DNA from: Muribaculaceae bacterium
GTDB taxonomy: Bacteria > Bacteroidota > Bacteroidia > Bacteroidales > Muribaculaceae
DNA length: 38,504 nt
Direction: 5' to 3'
NCBI GenBank assembly: GCA_022484565.1
Contig: JAKVKZ010000029.1
Coordinates: 1-38,504, forward strand
Under the pieces are notes generated by a model, which saw only the letters and a list, made by a program, of their open reading frames with translations, made no database searches and was not told the origin of the DNA. Below, in pieces: positions 24,606 to 33,257 of this stretch. Each line of letters begins with the position of its first letter. Position 1 is the first letter of the stretch. A program made the position numbers and the translations under genes.

Positions 24606-25577
24606 ATGAACGAACACAAGAAGATATTAGCAATAATAAATCCAATCTCCGGCACGAAGAACAAACACGGAATGCCAAAGAAGATTGAAAGCAAAATTGA
24701 TAAGGAAAAATTCGACCTGACTATAGAATTCACAGAACGGGCCGGACACGCCACAGAACTTGCTCACAAGGCAATTGCCGACGGCTTCCATGCAGTGATA
24801 GCTGTGGGGGGTGACGGCACAGTGAATGAAGTGGCCGCCGCACTGAGAGATTCGCAGACAGCTTTGGGAATAATACCATGCGGCTCAGGCAACGGATTGG
24901 CAAGGCACCTTGACATTCCGCTGAAAGTGGAAGAAGCATTGGAAATAATCAATAAGGACAACATTGAGAACATTGATTACTGCACAGCCAACGAAAGACC
25001 ATTCTTCTGCACCTGCGGCGTGGGATTCGACGCAATAGTAAGCGCAAAATTCGCACAAGCCGGAAAACGCGGACCGATGACCTACGTGCAGAGCGCATTG
25101 ACCGAATATCTGAAATACCGTTCAAAAATATACGTAATCGACACTCCCGACAGCGTGCTGACTGAAAAGGCCTTCATAATAGCGTGCGGCAATGCGTCGC
25201 AATACGGCAACAACGCCTTTATCGCTCCACAGGCAAGCCTGCAGGACGGGCTGATTGACGTGACGGTAATCCATCCGTTCACCCCACTCGACACCCCGCT
25301 GCTCGGCATACTGCTTTTCACAAAGCACATCGACCAAGACACAAACATCCACTCATTCCGCACGCCGGAACTGACCATACATTGTCCTGAAGACACAGTA
25401 ATGCACCTCGACGGCGACCCGATAAGTATGCCGGCAAACATACACATAAAATGCCACAAGGCAGGATTGAAAGCAGTGCTTCCAAAAGCGGAAAACGCTA
25501 AGCGCTCGTTGCTGTCGCCAATCGGCGATGGCTTCTGGGACTTCATAAATGCCATAAGAAGCGGATTGAACATATAA
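24606..25577 (+). CDS. Diacylglycerol kinase-family lipid kinase (DagK/YegS type)
   Basis: A 323-residue cytosolic lipid kinase. The N-terminal phosphate-binding AIINPISGTKNK (residues 9-20) is followed by VIAVGGDGTVNEVAAAL, the catalytic GGDGT signature, and IIPCGSGNGLARHL. The C-terminal beta-sandwich domain has FFCTCGVGFDAIVSAKF, NNAFIAPQASLQDGLIDVTV and HLDGDPI, all family landmarks. It probably phosphorylates diacylglycerol or another membrane lipid. It is co-transcribed with the upstream kinase-like gene. Confidence 0.92.
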   Translation: MNEHKKILAIINPISGTKNKHGMPKKIESKIDKEKFDLTIEFTERAGHATELAHKAIADGFHAVIAVGGDGTVNEVAAALRDSQTALGIIPCGSGNGLARHLDIPLKVEEALEIINKDNIENIDYCTANERPFFCTCGVGFDAIVSAKFAQAGKRGPMTYVQSALTEYLKYRSKIYVIDTPDSVLTEKAFIIACGNASQYGNNAFIAPQASLQDGLIDVTVIHPFTPLDTPLLGILLFTKHIDQDTNIHSFRTPELTIHCPEDTVMHLDGDPISMPANIHIKCHKAGLKAVLPKAENAKRSLLSPIGDGFWDFINAIRSGLNI

Positions 25578-25765
25578 AAAACGCATAATTAAAGCAAAGA
25601 TAAATTACCAATGATATAATTCTGCCCCGATTTTGGGGCAATAGTAAAATTTTTGTGAAATTTCATGTAAAAAATTTGCGTATTTATAGGGATGTTTGTA
25701 CATTCGTATCGGAGGGAAAAATATTATCCCAATTGTAAACAATAAAACCAATAAACCACTCTTAG
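25578..25765. other. Leader region of the alpha-glucan operon
   Basis: A 188-bp AT-rich gap. A hairpin TGCCCC-GATTTT-GGGGCA (25623-25640) could terminate the lipid-kinase transcript. No exact TTTG/TAnnTTTG promoter was found, although TTTG words are frequent. A GGAGGG lies at about 25711. Confidence 0.5.
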
Positions 25766-27724
25766 ATGAGTTACTTGAAATTCGATAAGAACCTGATGAT
25801 CAATTTAGAGCAGTCGCTCCCCAAGGAGATGCTGCGCACGAATCAATCAGGAGCATACCATTGTACAACTATTGTAGGGTGCAACACACGTAAGCAACAT
25901 GGCCTGCTTGTCATACCAGTACCTGAAATTGACGACGACAACCATGTGCTGCTATCTTCGCTCGACGAGACAGTGATTCAACATGGAGCTCCATTTAATC
26001 TGGGGCTGCATAAGTATAATGGTTCATGCTACAGCCCGAACGGGCATAAATACATCCGTGAATACGACTGCGAGACAGTGCCGCGCACAACGTACAGAAT
26101 CGGAGGAGTAATCATGACCAAAGAAATGGTGTTCATCTCACATGAAAACCGCATTTTAATCAGGTACACTCTTGTGGAGGCCCATTCAAAGACCACATTG
26201 CAGTTCCGGCCATTTCTTGCATTCCGCAACGCAAACGACCTGTGTGTGGAAAATGGCGTGGCAAACCGAGAGTACAAGGAAATAAACAACGGAATTTCCA
26301 CCTGCATGTACAATGGCTACCCAGCACTTTTCATGCAATGCAGCCATCGGCCTGAATTTGTGTTCACACCCTGCTGGTACAAGGGCATAGAATACATTAA
26401 AGACCAGGAGCGAGGCATTCCATTCAAGGAAGACCTCTACATGCCGGGCTATTTCCAACTTGACATCAGAAAGGGAGAAAGCATATATTTCTCAGCCGGT
26501 ATTTCAGAGGCAAGCCCAAGAAACTTCGCCAAGATGTACGAAGAAGAAGTTAAGGCACGCACACCGCGCACAAGCTTCTACAACTGCATGAAAAATTCGG
26601 CAAAGCAGTTCTACCTTAGCAATAAAGACGGAAATTACCTGCTTGCCGGTTATCCATGGTTCAAAATCCGTGCACGCGACGAATTCATAGCTTTGCCCGG
26701 GACAACAATTTCAGTTCACCACCGCCCCGACTTTGAGGCAATAATGGATACAGGACGCGATGCACTTGAGCACTTCATGCAGACAGGCGAACCCGACAGA
26801 CACATGCAGGGAATCGATTTGCCTGATGTACCGCTTTGGGCAGTGTGGGCTGTGCAGCAATACTATAAGGAAGCAGGCGCAGAAGAAACAAAAAAACGCT
26901 ACGGGCAAATTGTAAAGGACATCATCAGCTACATAATAAGCAATAAGCATCCGAATCTTGAGCTTAATGAAAGCGGGCTTATTTCCACATTCGGCAAGCA
27001 AAAGCCAGTGTCGTGGATGGACTCTTCAAATCCAGATGGAACGCCTGTAATACCAAGGACTGGTTTCCTCGTGGAATTCAATGCTTTGTGGTACAACACG
27101 CTGATGTTTGGCCAAAAACTGTTTGAAGATGACAATGACGAGCATGAGAATCTGCTGAAATGGGACGGAATAGCCCAGCAGTGCAAGGACTCATTCATCG
27201 ACACCTTCCTCAACGACTACGGATACCTTTATGACTACGTTTCCGGACTGTTCACCGAACTTAGTGTACGTCCGAACATGATAATCGCAGCAGGCCTTGA
27301 CTTCTCCCCTCTCGACCGTCGCCAACGCAAAACAGTGCTTGAAGTCACTACACGCGAACTCCTCACGCCTAAGGGCCTAAGGACTTTAAGCCCAAGGAGT
27401 TTCGGCTACTCACCATTCTATCTCGGCACACCTGAACAACGTGAATACGCCTACTATCAAGGCTCAACACGTCCATGGCTGATGGGATTCTACGCAAGCG
27501 CATATATTAAGGTGTATGGCGTTGCAGGCTTCCCGTTCATCGACAGAATGATGATAGGATTTGAAGATGAAATGACTCAAGGTTGCATTGGTTCATTGTC
27601 GGAGCTTTATGACGGAAATCCGCCATTCACAGGGCGTGGAGCAGTGAGCTTCGCGATGAATGTCGGCGGAATTCTGCGTGTGCTGCGGGCATTGAAAAAT
27701 TTAAACGTACAACAACAACCATGA
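25766..27724 (+). CDS. Glycogen debranching enzyme (amylo-alpha-1,6-glucosidase type)
   Basis: A 652-residue enzyme hydrolysing alpha-1,6 branch points of glycogen-like glucan. Residues 1-250 form the beta-rich N-terminal domain (ATCHC: RTNQSGAYHCTTIVGCNTRK then QHGLLVIPVPEIDD, and VLLSSLDETV). The C-terminal (alpha/alpha)6 domain of about 380 residues has YPWFKIRARDEFIALPG, a GDE landmark carrying acidic residues. It also has GFLVEFNALWYNTLM and the closing PFYLGTPEQREYAYYQGSTR PWL. No signal peptide, so it acts in the cytosol. It leads a three-gene plus-strand unit with the glycosyltransferase 16 bp downstream and the GH57 gene after that, the same order as in Bacteroides. Confidence 0.93.
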   Translation: MSYLKFDKNLMINLEQSLPKEMLRTNQSGAYHCTTIVGCNTRKQHGLLVIPVPEIDDDNHVLLSSLDETVIQHGAPFNLGLHKYNGSCYSPNGHKYIREYDCETVPRTTYRIGGVIMTKEMVFISHENRILIRYTLVEAHSKTTLQFRPFLAFRNANDLCVENGVANREYKEINNGISTCMYNGYPALFMQCSHRPEFVFTPCWYKGIEYIKDQERGIPFKEDLYMPGYFQLDIRKGESIYFSAGISEASPRNFAKMYEEEVKARTPRTSFYNCMKNSAKQFYLSNKDGNYLLAGYPWFKIRARDEFIALPGTTISVHHRPDFEAIMDTGRDALEHFMQTGEPDRHMQGIDLPDVPLWAVWAVQQYYKEAGAEETKKRYGQIVKDIISYIISNKHPNLELNESGLISTFGKQKPVSWMDSSNPDGTPVIPRTGFLVEFNALWYNTLMFGQKLFEDDNDEHENLLKWDGIAQQCKDSFIDTFLNDYGYLYDYVSGLFTELSVRPNMIIAAGLDFSPLDRRQRKTVLEVTTRELLTPKGLRTLSPRSFGYSPFYLGTPEQREYAYYQGSTRPWLMGFYASAYIKVYGVAGFPFIDRMMIGFEDEMTQGCIGSLSELYDGNPPFTGRGAVSFAMNVGGILRVLRALKNLNVQQQP

Positions 27725-27740
27725 AAATACAAAATTCATT

Positions 27741-29003
27741 ATGAAAGCATTAATGTTCGGGTGGGAATTTCCACCTCATATTCTTGGAGGACTTGGCACA
27801 GCGAGCTATGGATTGACCAAAGGAATGCACGAGAACGGCGATATGGACATCACATTCGTGATTCCAAAGCCTATGGGCGATGAAGAGAAGGGATTCGCTC
27901 AAATTATCGGAGCAAATTCCACACCGGTGGCATGGCGCGACGTGAATTACGACTATGTGAAAAGCAGAATCGGAAATGTGATGGAGCCTGAATTGTACTA
28001 TAGGCTACGTGAACACATCTACGCCGATTTCAACTATATGCGCACCAACGATTTAGGCTGCATAGAATTCTCCGGAAAATATCCTGAAAACCTTCTTGAG
28101 GAAATCAATAATTATTCAATTGTGGCAGGTGTGATAGCACGGACAGTGCCTTGCGACATTATCCACTCGCACGACTGGCTCACCTACCCTGCCGGCATAC
28201 ACGCCAAGCAGGTGACAGGAAAACCGCTCGTAATCCATGTGCACGCCACCGACTTCGACCGCAGCCGAGGACACGTGAATCCTACAGTTTACGGCATTGA
28301 AAAGGACGGCATGACACAGGCCGACCACATCATTACGGTGAGCAACCTTACACGCCGCACGGTGATTGAAAAATATGGAATTAGCCCCGATAAAGTAACC
28401 ACAGTGCACAACGCAGTGGAGCCTTTAAGCCCTGAGATACGCAACATCAGCGTAGCGCCGAAAAAGGACAAGGTGGTGACGTTCCTCGGACGAATCACCA
28501 TGCAGAAAGGCCCTGAATACTTTGTGGAGGCAGCCGTGAGAGTGCTTCAGAAAGTGAAAAACGTGAGATTTGTGATGGCAGGCAGCGGTGACATGATGGA
28601 AAAGATGATTGACCTTGTGGCACGCCGCGACATTGCCGACCACTTCCATTTCACAGGATTCCTTAAAGGAAAGCAAGTTTACGAGATGCTGAAAGCAAGC
28701 GACGTTTACATAATGCCGTCGGTGAGCGAGCCATTCGGAATTTCACCACTTGAAGCCATGCAGATGGGCACTCCTTCCATTATTTCTAAGCAATCAGGCT
28801 GCGCTGAAATTCTCGACAACGTCATCAAGACAGATTATTGGGACATCGATGCAATGGCCGATGCGATTTATTCCATCATAAAATATCCTGCAATGTACAA
28901 TCAGCTGCGCGAATACGGTCTTGCTGAAGTTGACCAAATTCAATGGAAAAAGGCCGGCGCAAAGGTTATTGGCATCTACAAGAGGCTTCTTGGGATGGAA
29001 TAA
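27741..29003 (+). CDS. GT4-family glycosyltransferase, probable glycogen synthase
   Basis: A 420-residue GT-B glycosyltransferase. The N-terminal WEFPPHILGGLGTASYGLTK contains the donor-side G-G-L-G loop. CDIIHSHDWLTYPAGIHAK is typical of starch/glycogen synthase-like GT4/GT5 proteins. The C-terminal domain begins near VVTFLGRITMQKGPEYFVEA and has MPSVSEPFGISPLEAMQMGT, the E-x7-E donor-binding motif, intact. In Bacteroides the equivalent gene between debranching enzyme and GH57 is regarded as the glycogen synthase, so alpha-1,4-glucan extension from a nucleotide-glucose is likely. Gap to the debranching gene is 16 bp and to GH57 65 bp. Confidence 0.88.
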   Translation: MKALMFGWEFPPHILGGLGTASYGLTKGMHENGDMDITFVIPKPMGDEEKGFAQIIGANSTPVAWRDVNYDYVKSRIGNVMEPELYYRLREHIYADFNYMRTNDLGCIEFSGKYPENLLEEINNYSIVAGVIARTVPCDIIHSHDWLTYPAGIHAKQVTGKPLVIHVHATDFDRSRGHVNPTVYGIEKDGMTQADHIITVSNLTRRTVIEKYGISPDKVTTVHNAVEPLSPEIRNISVAPKKDKVVTFLGRITMQKGPEYFVEAAVRVLQKVKNVRFVMAGSGDMMEKMIDLVARRDIADHFHFTGFLKGKQVYEMLKASDVYIMPSVSEPFGISPLEAMQMGTPSIISKQSGCAEILDNVIKTDYWDIDAMADAIYSIIKYPAMYNQLREYGLAEVDQIQWKKAGAKVIGIYKRLLGME

Positions 29004-29068
29004 TCAGAAAACGATAAGAACAAAATTAATTGAACTAATTAACAACAAACAATCGAAATACAAATAAA

Positions 29069-30574
29069 ATGAAAGCAATCTGTTTCTATTTCCAAATACA
29101 TCAGCCATTCAGACTGAAACAATACCGTTTTTTCGACATCGGTAACGACAGTTCCTATTACGATTTCTTCGCCAACGAAGACATAATCCAACGGATAGCC
29201 CGCAAATCATATATTCCAGCCAACAATATGCTGCTGGAGATGATTAACGCGAACAAGGGCAAATTCAAAGTGGCATTCTCCATTACGGGTACAGCACTTG
29301 AACAATTCCAAATGTTCGTGCCTGAATTCAACGATTCGATGATGGAGCTTGTGAAAACCGGTTGTGTGGAATTCCTGTCGGAAACTTTCTCGCACTCGCT
29401 TTGCTCGCTTTATGACCCCGACGAATTCCAGCGTCAGGTGAAACTTCACGACCAAAAGATATTTGAACTCTACAAAGTCCATCCTGTAAAGGTGTTCCGC
29501 AATACCGAGCTGATTTACGATGACGACATTTCAGCACAAATTCATGCCATGGGCTTCAAGGGAGCCATAACTGAAGGCGCAAAACACATTCTTGGCTGGA
29601 AATCGCCAAATTACGTGTATTCATCGGCAATGGCACCGAAATTGAAGCTGCTGCTCAAAAATTCAAAGTTGAGCGACGACATTTCATTCAGATTCAGCAA
29701 CACCGAATGGCCAGAATTCCCGCTTACAGCCGACAAATACATTGACTGGATTGCAACTTTGCCTCCTGAAGAACAAATCATCAACCTATTCATGAATTAC
29801 GAGACTTTCGGCGAATTACAGCCGAAAGAAAGCGGAATTTTTGAATTCATGAAGGCTTTGCCACGCTTCGCACAGGAAAAAGGAATTGAATTCTGGACTC
29901 CATCTGAAGCCATCGCAAAACTGAAATCAGTGGGCGAACTTTCAGTGCCATACGCAATTTCATGGGCCGACGAAGCCCGCGACACAAGCGCATGGTGCGG
30001 CAACACGCTGCAACAGGAAGCCTTGAAGAAACTCTATTCCGACGGTGAGCGCGTGCGCATGTGCACAGGCAAGATTCTTGAGGACTGGAACTATCTGCAA
30101 TCGAGCGACCACTTCTTCTACATGAGCACCAAGCACAAGGATGACGGAGCGGTACACTCGCACTACAGCCCTTACGACACTCCATATCAGGCATTCACCA
30201 ACTACATGAATGTGCTGTCCGACTTCCTTGTAAGAGTTCAGGAGCAATATCCTATGTCAATCGGCAACGAGGAATTGAACTCACTTCTGACAACAATCAA
30301 GAATCAGGAAAGCGAAATCGAACAGCTCAACAGGGAAGTTGAATTGATGCGTACCAACATCATCAAGGCCGAGGACGATGACCTTGTTACTCCAAAGCAA
30401 GTGATTCCAGCCGATAAAGTAGCTGAAACGACAGATAACAAAGACACCAAGAAGCCGACAGCAAAACCTGCTGCTAAAAAGCCTGCAAAGCCGGCTAAAA
30501 AAGTCGCCCCGAAGCCTGAAAAGAAAGTTGTTCCAGCAAAGTCGAAAGCCAAACCAACAAAGAAAGCTAAGTAA
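29069..30574 (+). CDS. GH57 family protein with a Lys/Ala/Pro-rich tail and an altered catalytic residue
   Basis: A 501-residue cytosolic GH57 protein (alpha-amylase/glucanotransferase family). Motif 1 is FQIHQPFRL (residues 8-16). FLSETFSHSL (102-111) is motif 2. VFRNTELIYDD (142-152) carries the nucleophile Glu147. Motif 4 is FMNYETFGELQ (241-251), where the acid/base Asp expected two positions before Glu is Asn243. After about residue 405 there is a short coiled coil (TIKNQESEIEQLNREVELM) and then an unusual tail of about 65 residues rich in Lys, Ala and Pro, ending SKAKPTKKAK. The gene closes the alpha-glucan operon. Whether it is active needs testing; a regulatory or glucan-binding role is possible. 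Confidence 0.9.
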   Translation: MKAICFYFQIHQPFRLKQYRFFDIGNDSSYYDFFANEDIIQRIARKSYIPANNMLLEMINANKGKFKVAFSITGTALEQFQMFVPEFNDSMMELVKTGCVEFLSETFSHSLCSLYDPDEFQRQVKLHDQKIFELYKVHPVKVFRNTELIYDDDISAQIHAMGFKGAITEGAKHILGWKSPNYVYSSAMAPKLKLLLKNSKLSDDISFRFSNTEWPEFPLTADKYIDWIATLPPEEQIINLFMNYETFGELQPKESGIFEFMKALPRFAQEKGIEFWTPSEAIAKLKSVGELSVPYAISWADEARDTSAWCGNTLQQEALKKLYSDGERVRMCTGKILEDWNYLQSSDHFFYMSTKHKDDGAVHSHYSPYDTPYQAFTNYMNVLSDFLVRVQEQYPMSIGNEELNSLLTTIKNQESEIEQLNREVELMRTNIIKAEDDDLVTPKQVIPADKVAETTDNKDTKKPTAKPAAKKPAKPAKKVAPKPEKKVVPAKSKAKPTKKAK

Positions 30575-30593
30575 TTTCTGATTGTTGATTGAC

Positions 30594-30633
30594 AAAAAAA
30601 TGAGGACGCGCCTTTTGGTTCGCCCTCATTTTT
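30594..30633. terminator. Bidirectional terminator between GH57 and the secreted paralog
   Basis: AAAAATGAGG (30596-30605) pairs with CCTCATTTTT (30624-30633), extended inward by CG/CG with bulges. T-rich on both strands, so it can serve both convergent genes. Confidence 0.8.
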
Positions 30634-30655
30634 ATATTACGTTATTGATGATATG

Positions 30656-33064
30656 CTACTTGACCAATACTTTGAACACATTGCCATCAACACGGACAAT
30701 GTAAAGTCCAGAAGCACAGCTAACCGAAGCCTTGCCACGGCTCACCAAAGCACCGGCAGCAGTGTAAACGGCTATTGTACGTGCTGAACCGATTACATTG
30801 ATTTCCCCAACGCCGCCAATAACTTTCACACTTGCCGCGTTGACGCCTGCTACGTCAGTTGTGTTGCTGAGAGCGGAAATGGTGCCGTTAGTGCCAGCAG
30901 TGAGGTCAACAGTCAGCCAAAGATTATTGCCTTCAGTGTAAGGCACCTTGTAAGCAGTGTTGTTTTTGCCGAAATCGGTTGAAACCGTGCCATCAGTTGC
31001 AAGCACTGTGCCATCAACTGAAGGACCGAAGCGGTTTCCTGTTACATTGACAGCATCCCAGTCAGCACCTAAATTCTTTACAATTGAAAAATACTGATAC
31101 TGGTTATCGGTTGATACTTCATTCAACTTGAATGCACCACTATACACGCCGTCGGCTGTTTCCGTCATTTTTGCCAATGGCACACTTGTTGACCATGTGT
31201 TGGAAAAATTAGTGTTTCCGATTACATACAGATTCATTGGATAAACGCTCGTGACGAGTGTGTCGCGTATAGTCATGGCATTGAGGTCAACAACTACTTT
31301 GAACTTTCCAAGAATCGGGAATGACCATGCATAATCCTTACCTGACTCCCAAGCCGACATCGGTTTTGCAACACCATAATCAAGGCTTAAACCATCAGCA
31401 TCAGGAATGAAACGGCTTGCATTGACGTAAGTCCAGCCACCAGCATCGTTATTTTCAGCAATCACCTTGGAAACGCCGAATGTACCGCCAGCCTTCGTCA
31501 TGTTGACAGTGGCGGAATATTTCTGCGATGTTGCATCGTAAGTCATCTTACAACCCTTAGTTGCATCCCAAGTGGTTGAACCGCTGGCCTCGTCAATGGA
31601 GCCGATGAGATAGACATCAGGAACAGGAATATTAAAGTTATAAGTTACCATTGCAGGAGTAGTGACATCGCCACTGGCACGAGGAAGGATAAACTCAACC
31701 ACCTCTTTTCCGACGATGGAAGCGCAGAACAAGTTGTTGGCATAGTCCCAAGCAAGGGCATCGACGTCGAAATCGCCAGTGAAATCATAAAGTTTGGTAA
31801 GAGTGACAGGACTAGTGGAATAATCCACATTGTAGATGTTGATATGACTTTCGCTATCACGAACCAGAGCCAATTTTGTGGAATCAGGACTTAAGCAAAT
31901 ACCACAATCTTTAGGACAAAAAATAGGAGTATAGTTAGATGTTACTCCGAAGTCCTCAGTGGTGAAATCTTTCTTTACATGCTTACAGAAAGGCCTTGTG
32001 GCTGATGCGGATGAATTGTTGGTAAGGTACCAAAGTCCGCCATTAGGGTCGTACTGGATGTTGGTGAAGTCGTAATTATACGTGTAATGCTGGTCGTAAG
32101 CAGTAACAAAGCGTGAAGGAGCTGCAGACCAAGAAGTGGCAGTGCCAAGGTTGTATTCGGCAGCACGATAGCCGGCAGAATCGGAAGCAATTCCATTCTT
32201 ATCGACGGAAATGGTGGCAATCTTGAGGTTAGCACCGCTGCCCATGACCGTCATAGCCAAATTAGGACCGGCAATGTAATCACCTGAAGAAGTGACTAAA
32301 TTATAATTGGCATCATAGGAAGCTCCAGTGAAAATCGGCTTGAAATCGGCATTGAGGTCATCAGTGTTAATCTCATAAATAGGACTTACACCAGCCGAGA
32401 AGCGGGAGACAAATAAACGGCCATCTTCGCTGAGAGCAATCCGCTTAGGGTCGAAGACATTCTTGTCGGAAATGAGCGAATCGAGAACCAATCCACCTCT
32501 GAAACCAGCCTTGCCGGATGAATTTTTGACAGCGTCGAGAGTTGGTTCAAAAACGTAAACTCCCTGCCCTATGCCCGTAGTGGTAGGGTTGGAAAAGTAA
32601 TATTTATGGCGAAAAGTGTCGCCCACATACATGCTTTGCGATTCTGCGACATAAAGCCTACCAAAATGCGTGCTTGAAGGATTGCAGTCAACAGCCAAGC
32701 CACAAGGAGCGCCAAACAAGACGCTTTTACCGCCGTCCATGACGGAAGTGAGATTCTCGCTCGTGGCTTTCACCTTCCACGACAGATTTACGCCTTTAGG
32801 AAGAGAAGCGGTGCTGAACGAGTAGGAATGGGAACCTGCCGAAAGAGAATCGGGAGTGAAAGTAGCGACAAGAGTTTTGCCATTGTAAACCTCGATAGCC
32901 AATGCAGTGGCTTGGTCATTAAGGGAATAATTGACAGTGTAAGTGCTGCCATCGGAAGAGAGTGAGCCAGAAAGCCCGTAAGCATAAACATTGAGCGCAT
33001 TGGCATTAAAGCCCGTGAGCAGAGCGGCAAAAATCAATGTCGCAATTACGTAAATCTTTTTCAT
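30656..33064 (-). CDS. Secreted propeller plus SusE/F-like protein with sorting C-terminus (paralog 1)
   Basis: An 802-residue protein with a signal peptide (KKIYVIATLIFAALLTGFNA). Next come an Fn3-like strand region (to about 110) and a repeat-rich middle that looks like a beta-propeller (GLAVDCNPSSTHFGRLYVAE, KRIALSEDGRLFVSRF, NIQYDPNGGLWYL, CGICLSPDSTKLALVRD, ALAWDYANNLFCASI). Two SusE/F-type domains follow: VYLIGSIDEASGSTTWD onward from about 470, and LYVIGNTNFSNTWSTSVPL from about 620. The end (INVIGSARTIAVYTAAGALV, then SGLYIVRVDG...VLVK) is a type IX secretion-like sorting domain. SusE/F modules bind starch in Bacteroides, so surface glucan binding is a reasonable guess. It faces the alpha-glucan operon. 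Confidence 0.85.
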   Translation of the reverse strand: MKKIYVIATLIFAALLTGFNANALNVYAYGLSGSLSSDGSTYTVNYSLNDQATALAIEVYNGKTLVATFTPDSLSAGSHSYSFSTASLPKGVNLSWKVKATSENLTSVMDGGKSVLFGAPCGLAVDCNPSSTHFGRLYVAESQSMYVGDTFRHKYYFSNPTTTGIGQGVYVFEPTLDAVKNSSGKAGFRGGLVLDSLISDKNVFDPKRIALSEDGRLFVSRFSAGVSPIYEINTDDLNADFKPIFTGASYDANYNLVTSSGDYIAGPNLAMTVMGSGANLKIATISVDKNGIASDSAGYRAAEYNLGTATSWSAAPSRFVTAYDQHYTYNYDFTNIQYDPNGGLWYLTNNSSASATRPFCKHVKKDFTTEDFGVTSNYTPIFCPKDCGICLSPDSTKLALVRDSESHINIYNVDYSTSPVTLTKLYDFTGDFDVDALAWDYANNLFCASIVGKEVVEFILPRASGDVTTPAMVTYNFNIPVPDVYLIGSIDEASGSTTWDATKGCKMTYDATSQKYSATVNMTKAGGTFGVSKVIAENNDAGGWTYVNASRFIPDADGLSLDYGVAKPMSAWESGKDYAWSFPILGKFKVVVDLNAMTIRDTLVTSVYPMNLYVIGNTNFSNTWSTSVPLAKMTETADGVYSGAFKLNEVSTDNQYQYFSIVKNLGADWDAVNVTGNRFGPSVDGTVLATDGTVSTDFGKNNTAYKVPYTEGNNLWLTVDLTAGTNGTISALSNTTDVAGVNAASVKVIGGVGEINVIGSARTIAVYTAAGALVSRGKASVSCASGLYIVRVDGNVFKVLVK

Positions 33065-33140
33065 AAATTTTTTGTTGTTAGTACTATAGTTGTAACGATA
33101 ATCCTTTCATAACATAGTAATAAATTACAATATCCCTATA

Positions 33141-33172
33141 CAAAGTTAACAAATAATCCAAATGAGAACAAG
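33141..33172 (-). promoter_or_regulatory. Probable promoter of secreted paralog 1
   Basis: Minus strand TAACTTTG (33148-33141) is a perfect -7. Twenty bases upstream is CTTG (33172-33169), one base off TTTG. The -33 lies inside the left copy of the 107-bp duplication flanking the insertion element, so the insertion left this promoter intact. Confidence 0.5.
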
Positions 33173-33257
33173 AAAAATCAAAAAAAATTCAGGTCAACCA
33201 AAAAAATGATTGACCTGAACATTAATTTTATAAATGCCGAATTATTCGGAAATTACT
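33151..33257. repeat. Left 107-bp direct repeat flanking the IS (long target-site duplication)
   Basis: Identical to 34942-35048 except for one base (T at 33163, C at 34954). It abuts the left terminal inverted repeat exactly. It contains a terminator hairpin and, at its end, the stop codon region of paralog 2. Confidence 0.9.
33188..33219 (-). terminator. Duplicated terminator, left copy
   Basis: TTCAGGTCAA (33188-33197) and TTGACCTGAA (33210-33219) form a perfect 10-bp stem with a T tract on the minus strand side. It is the copy of the paralog 2 terminator made by the IS insertion and now lies just upstream of the paralog 1 promoter. Confidence 0.75.
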
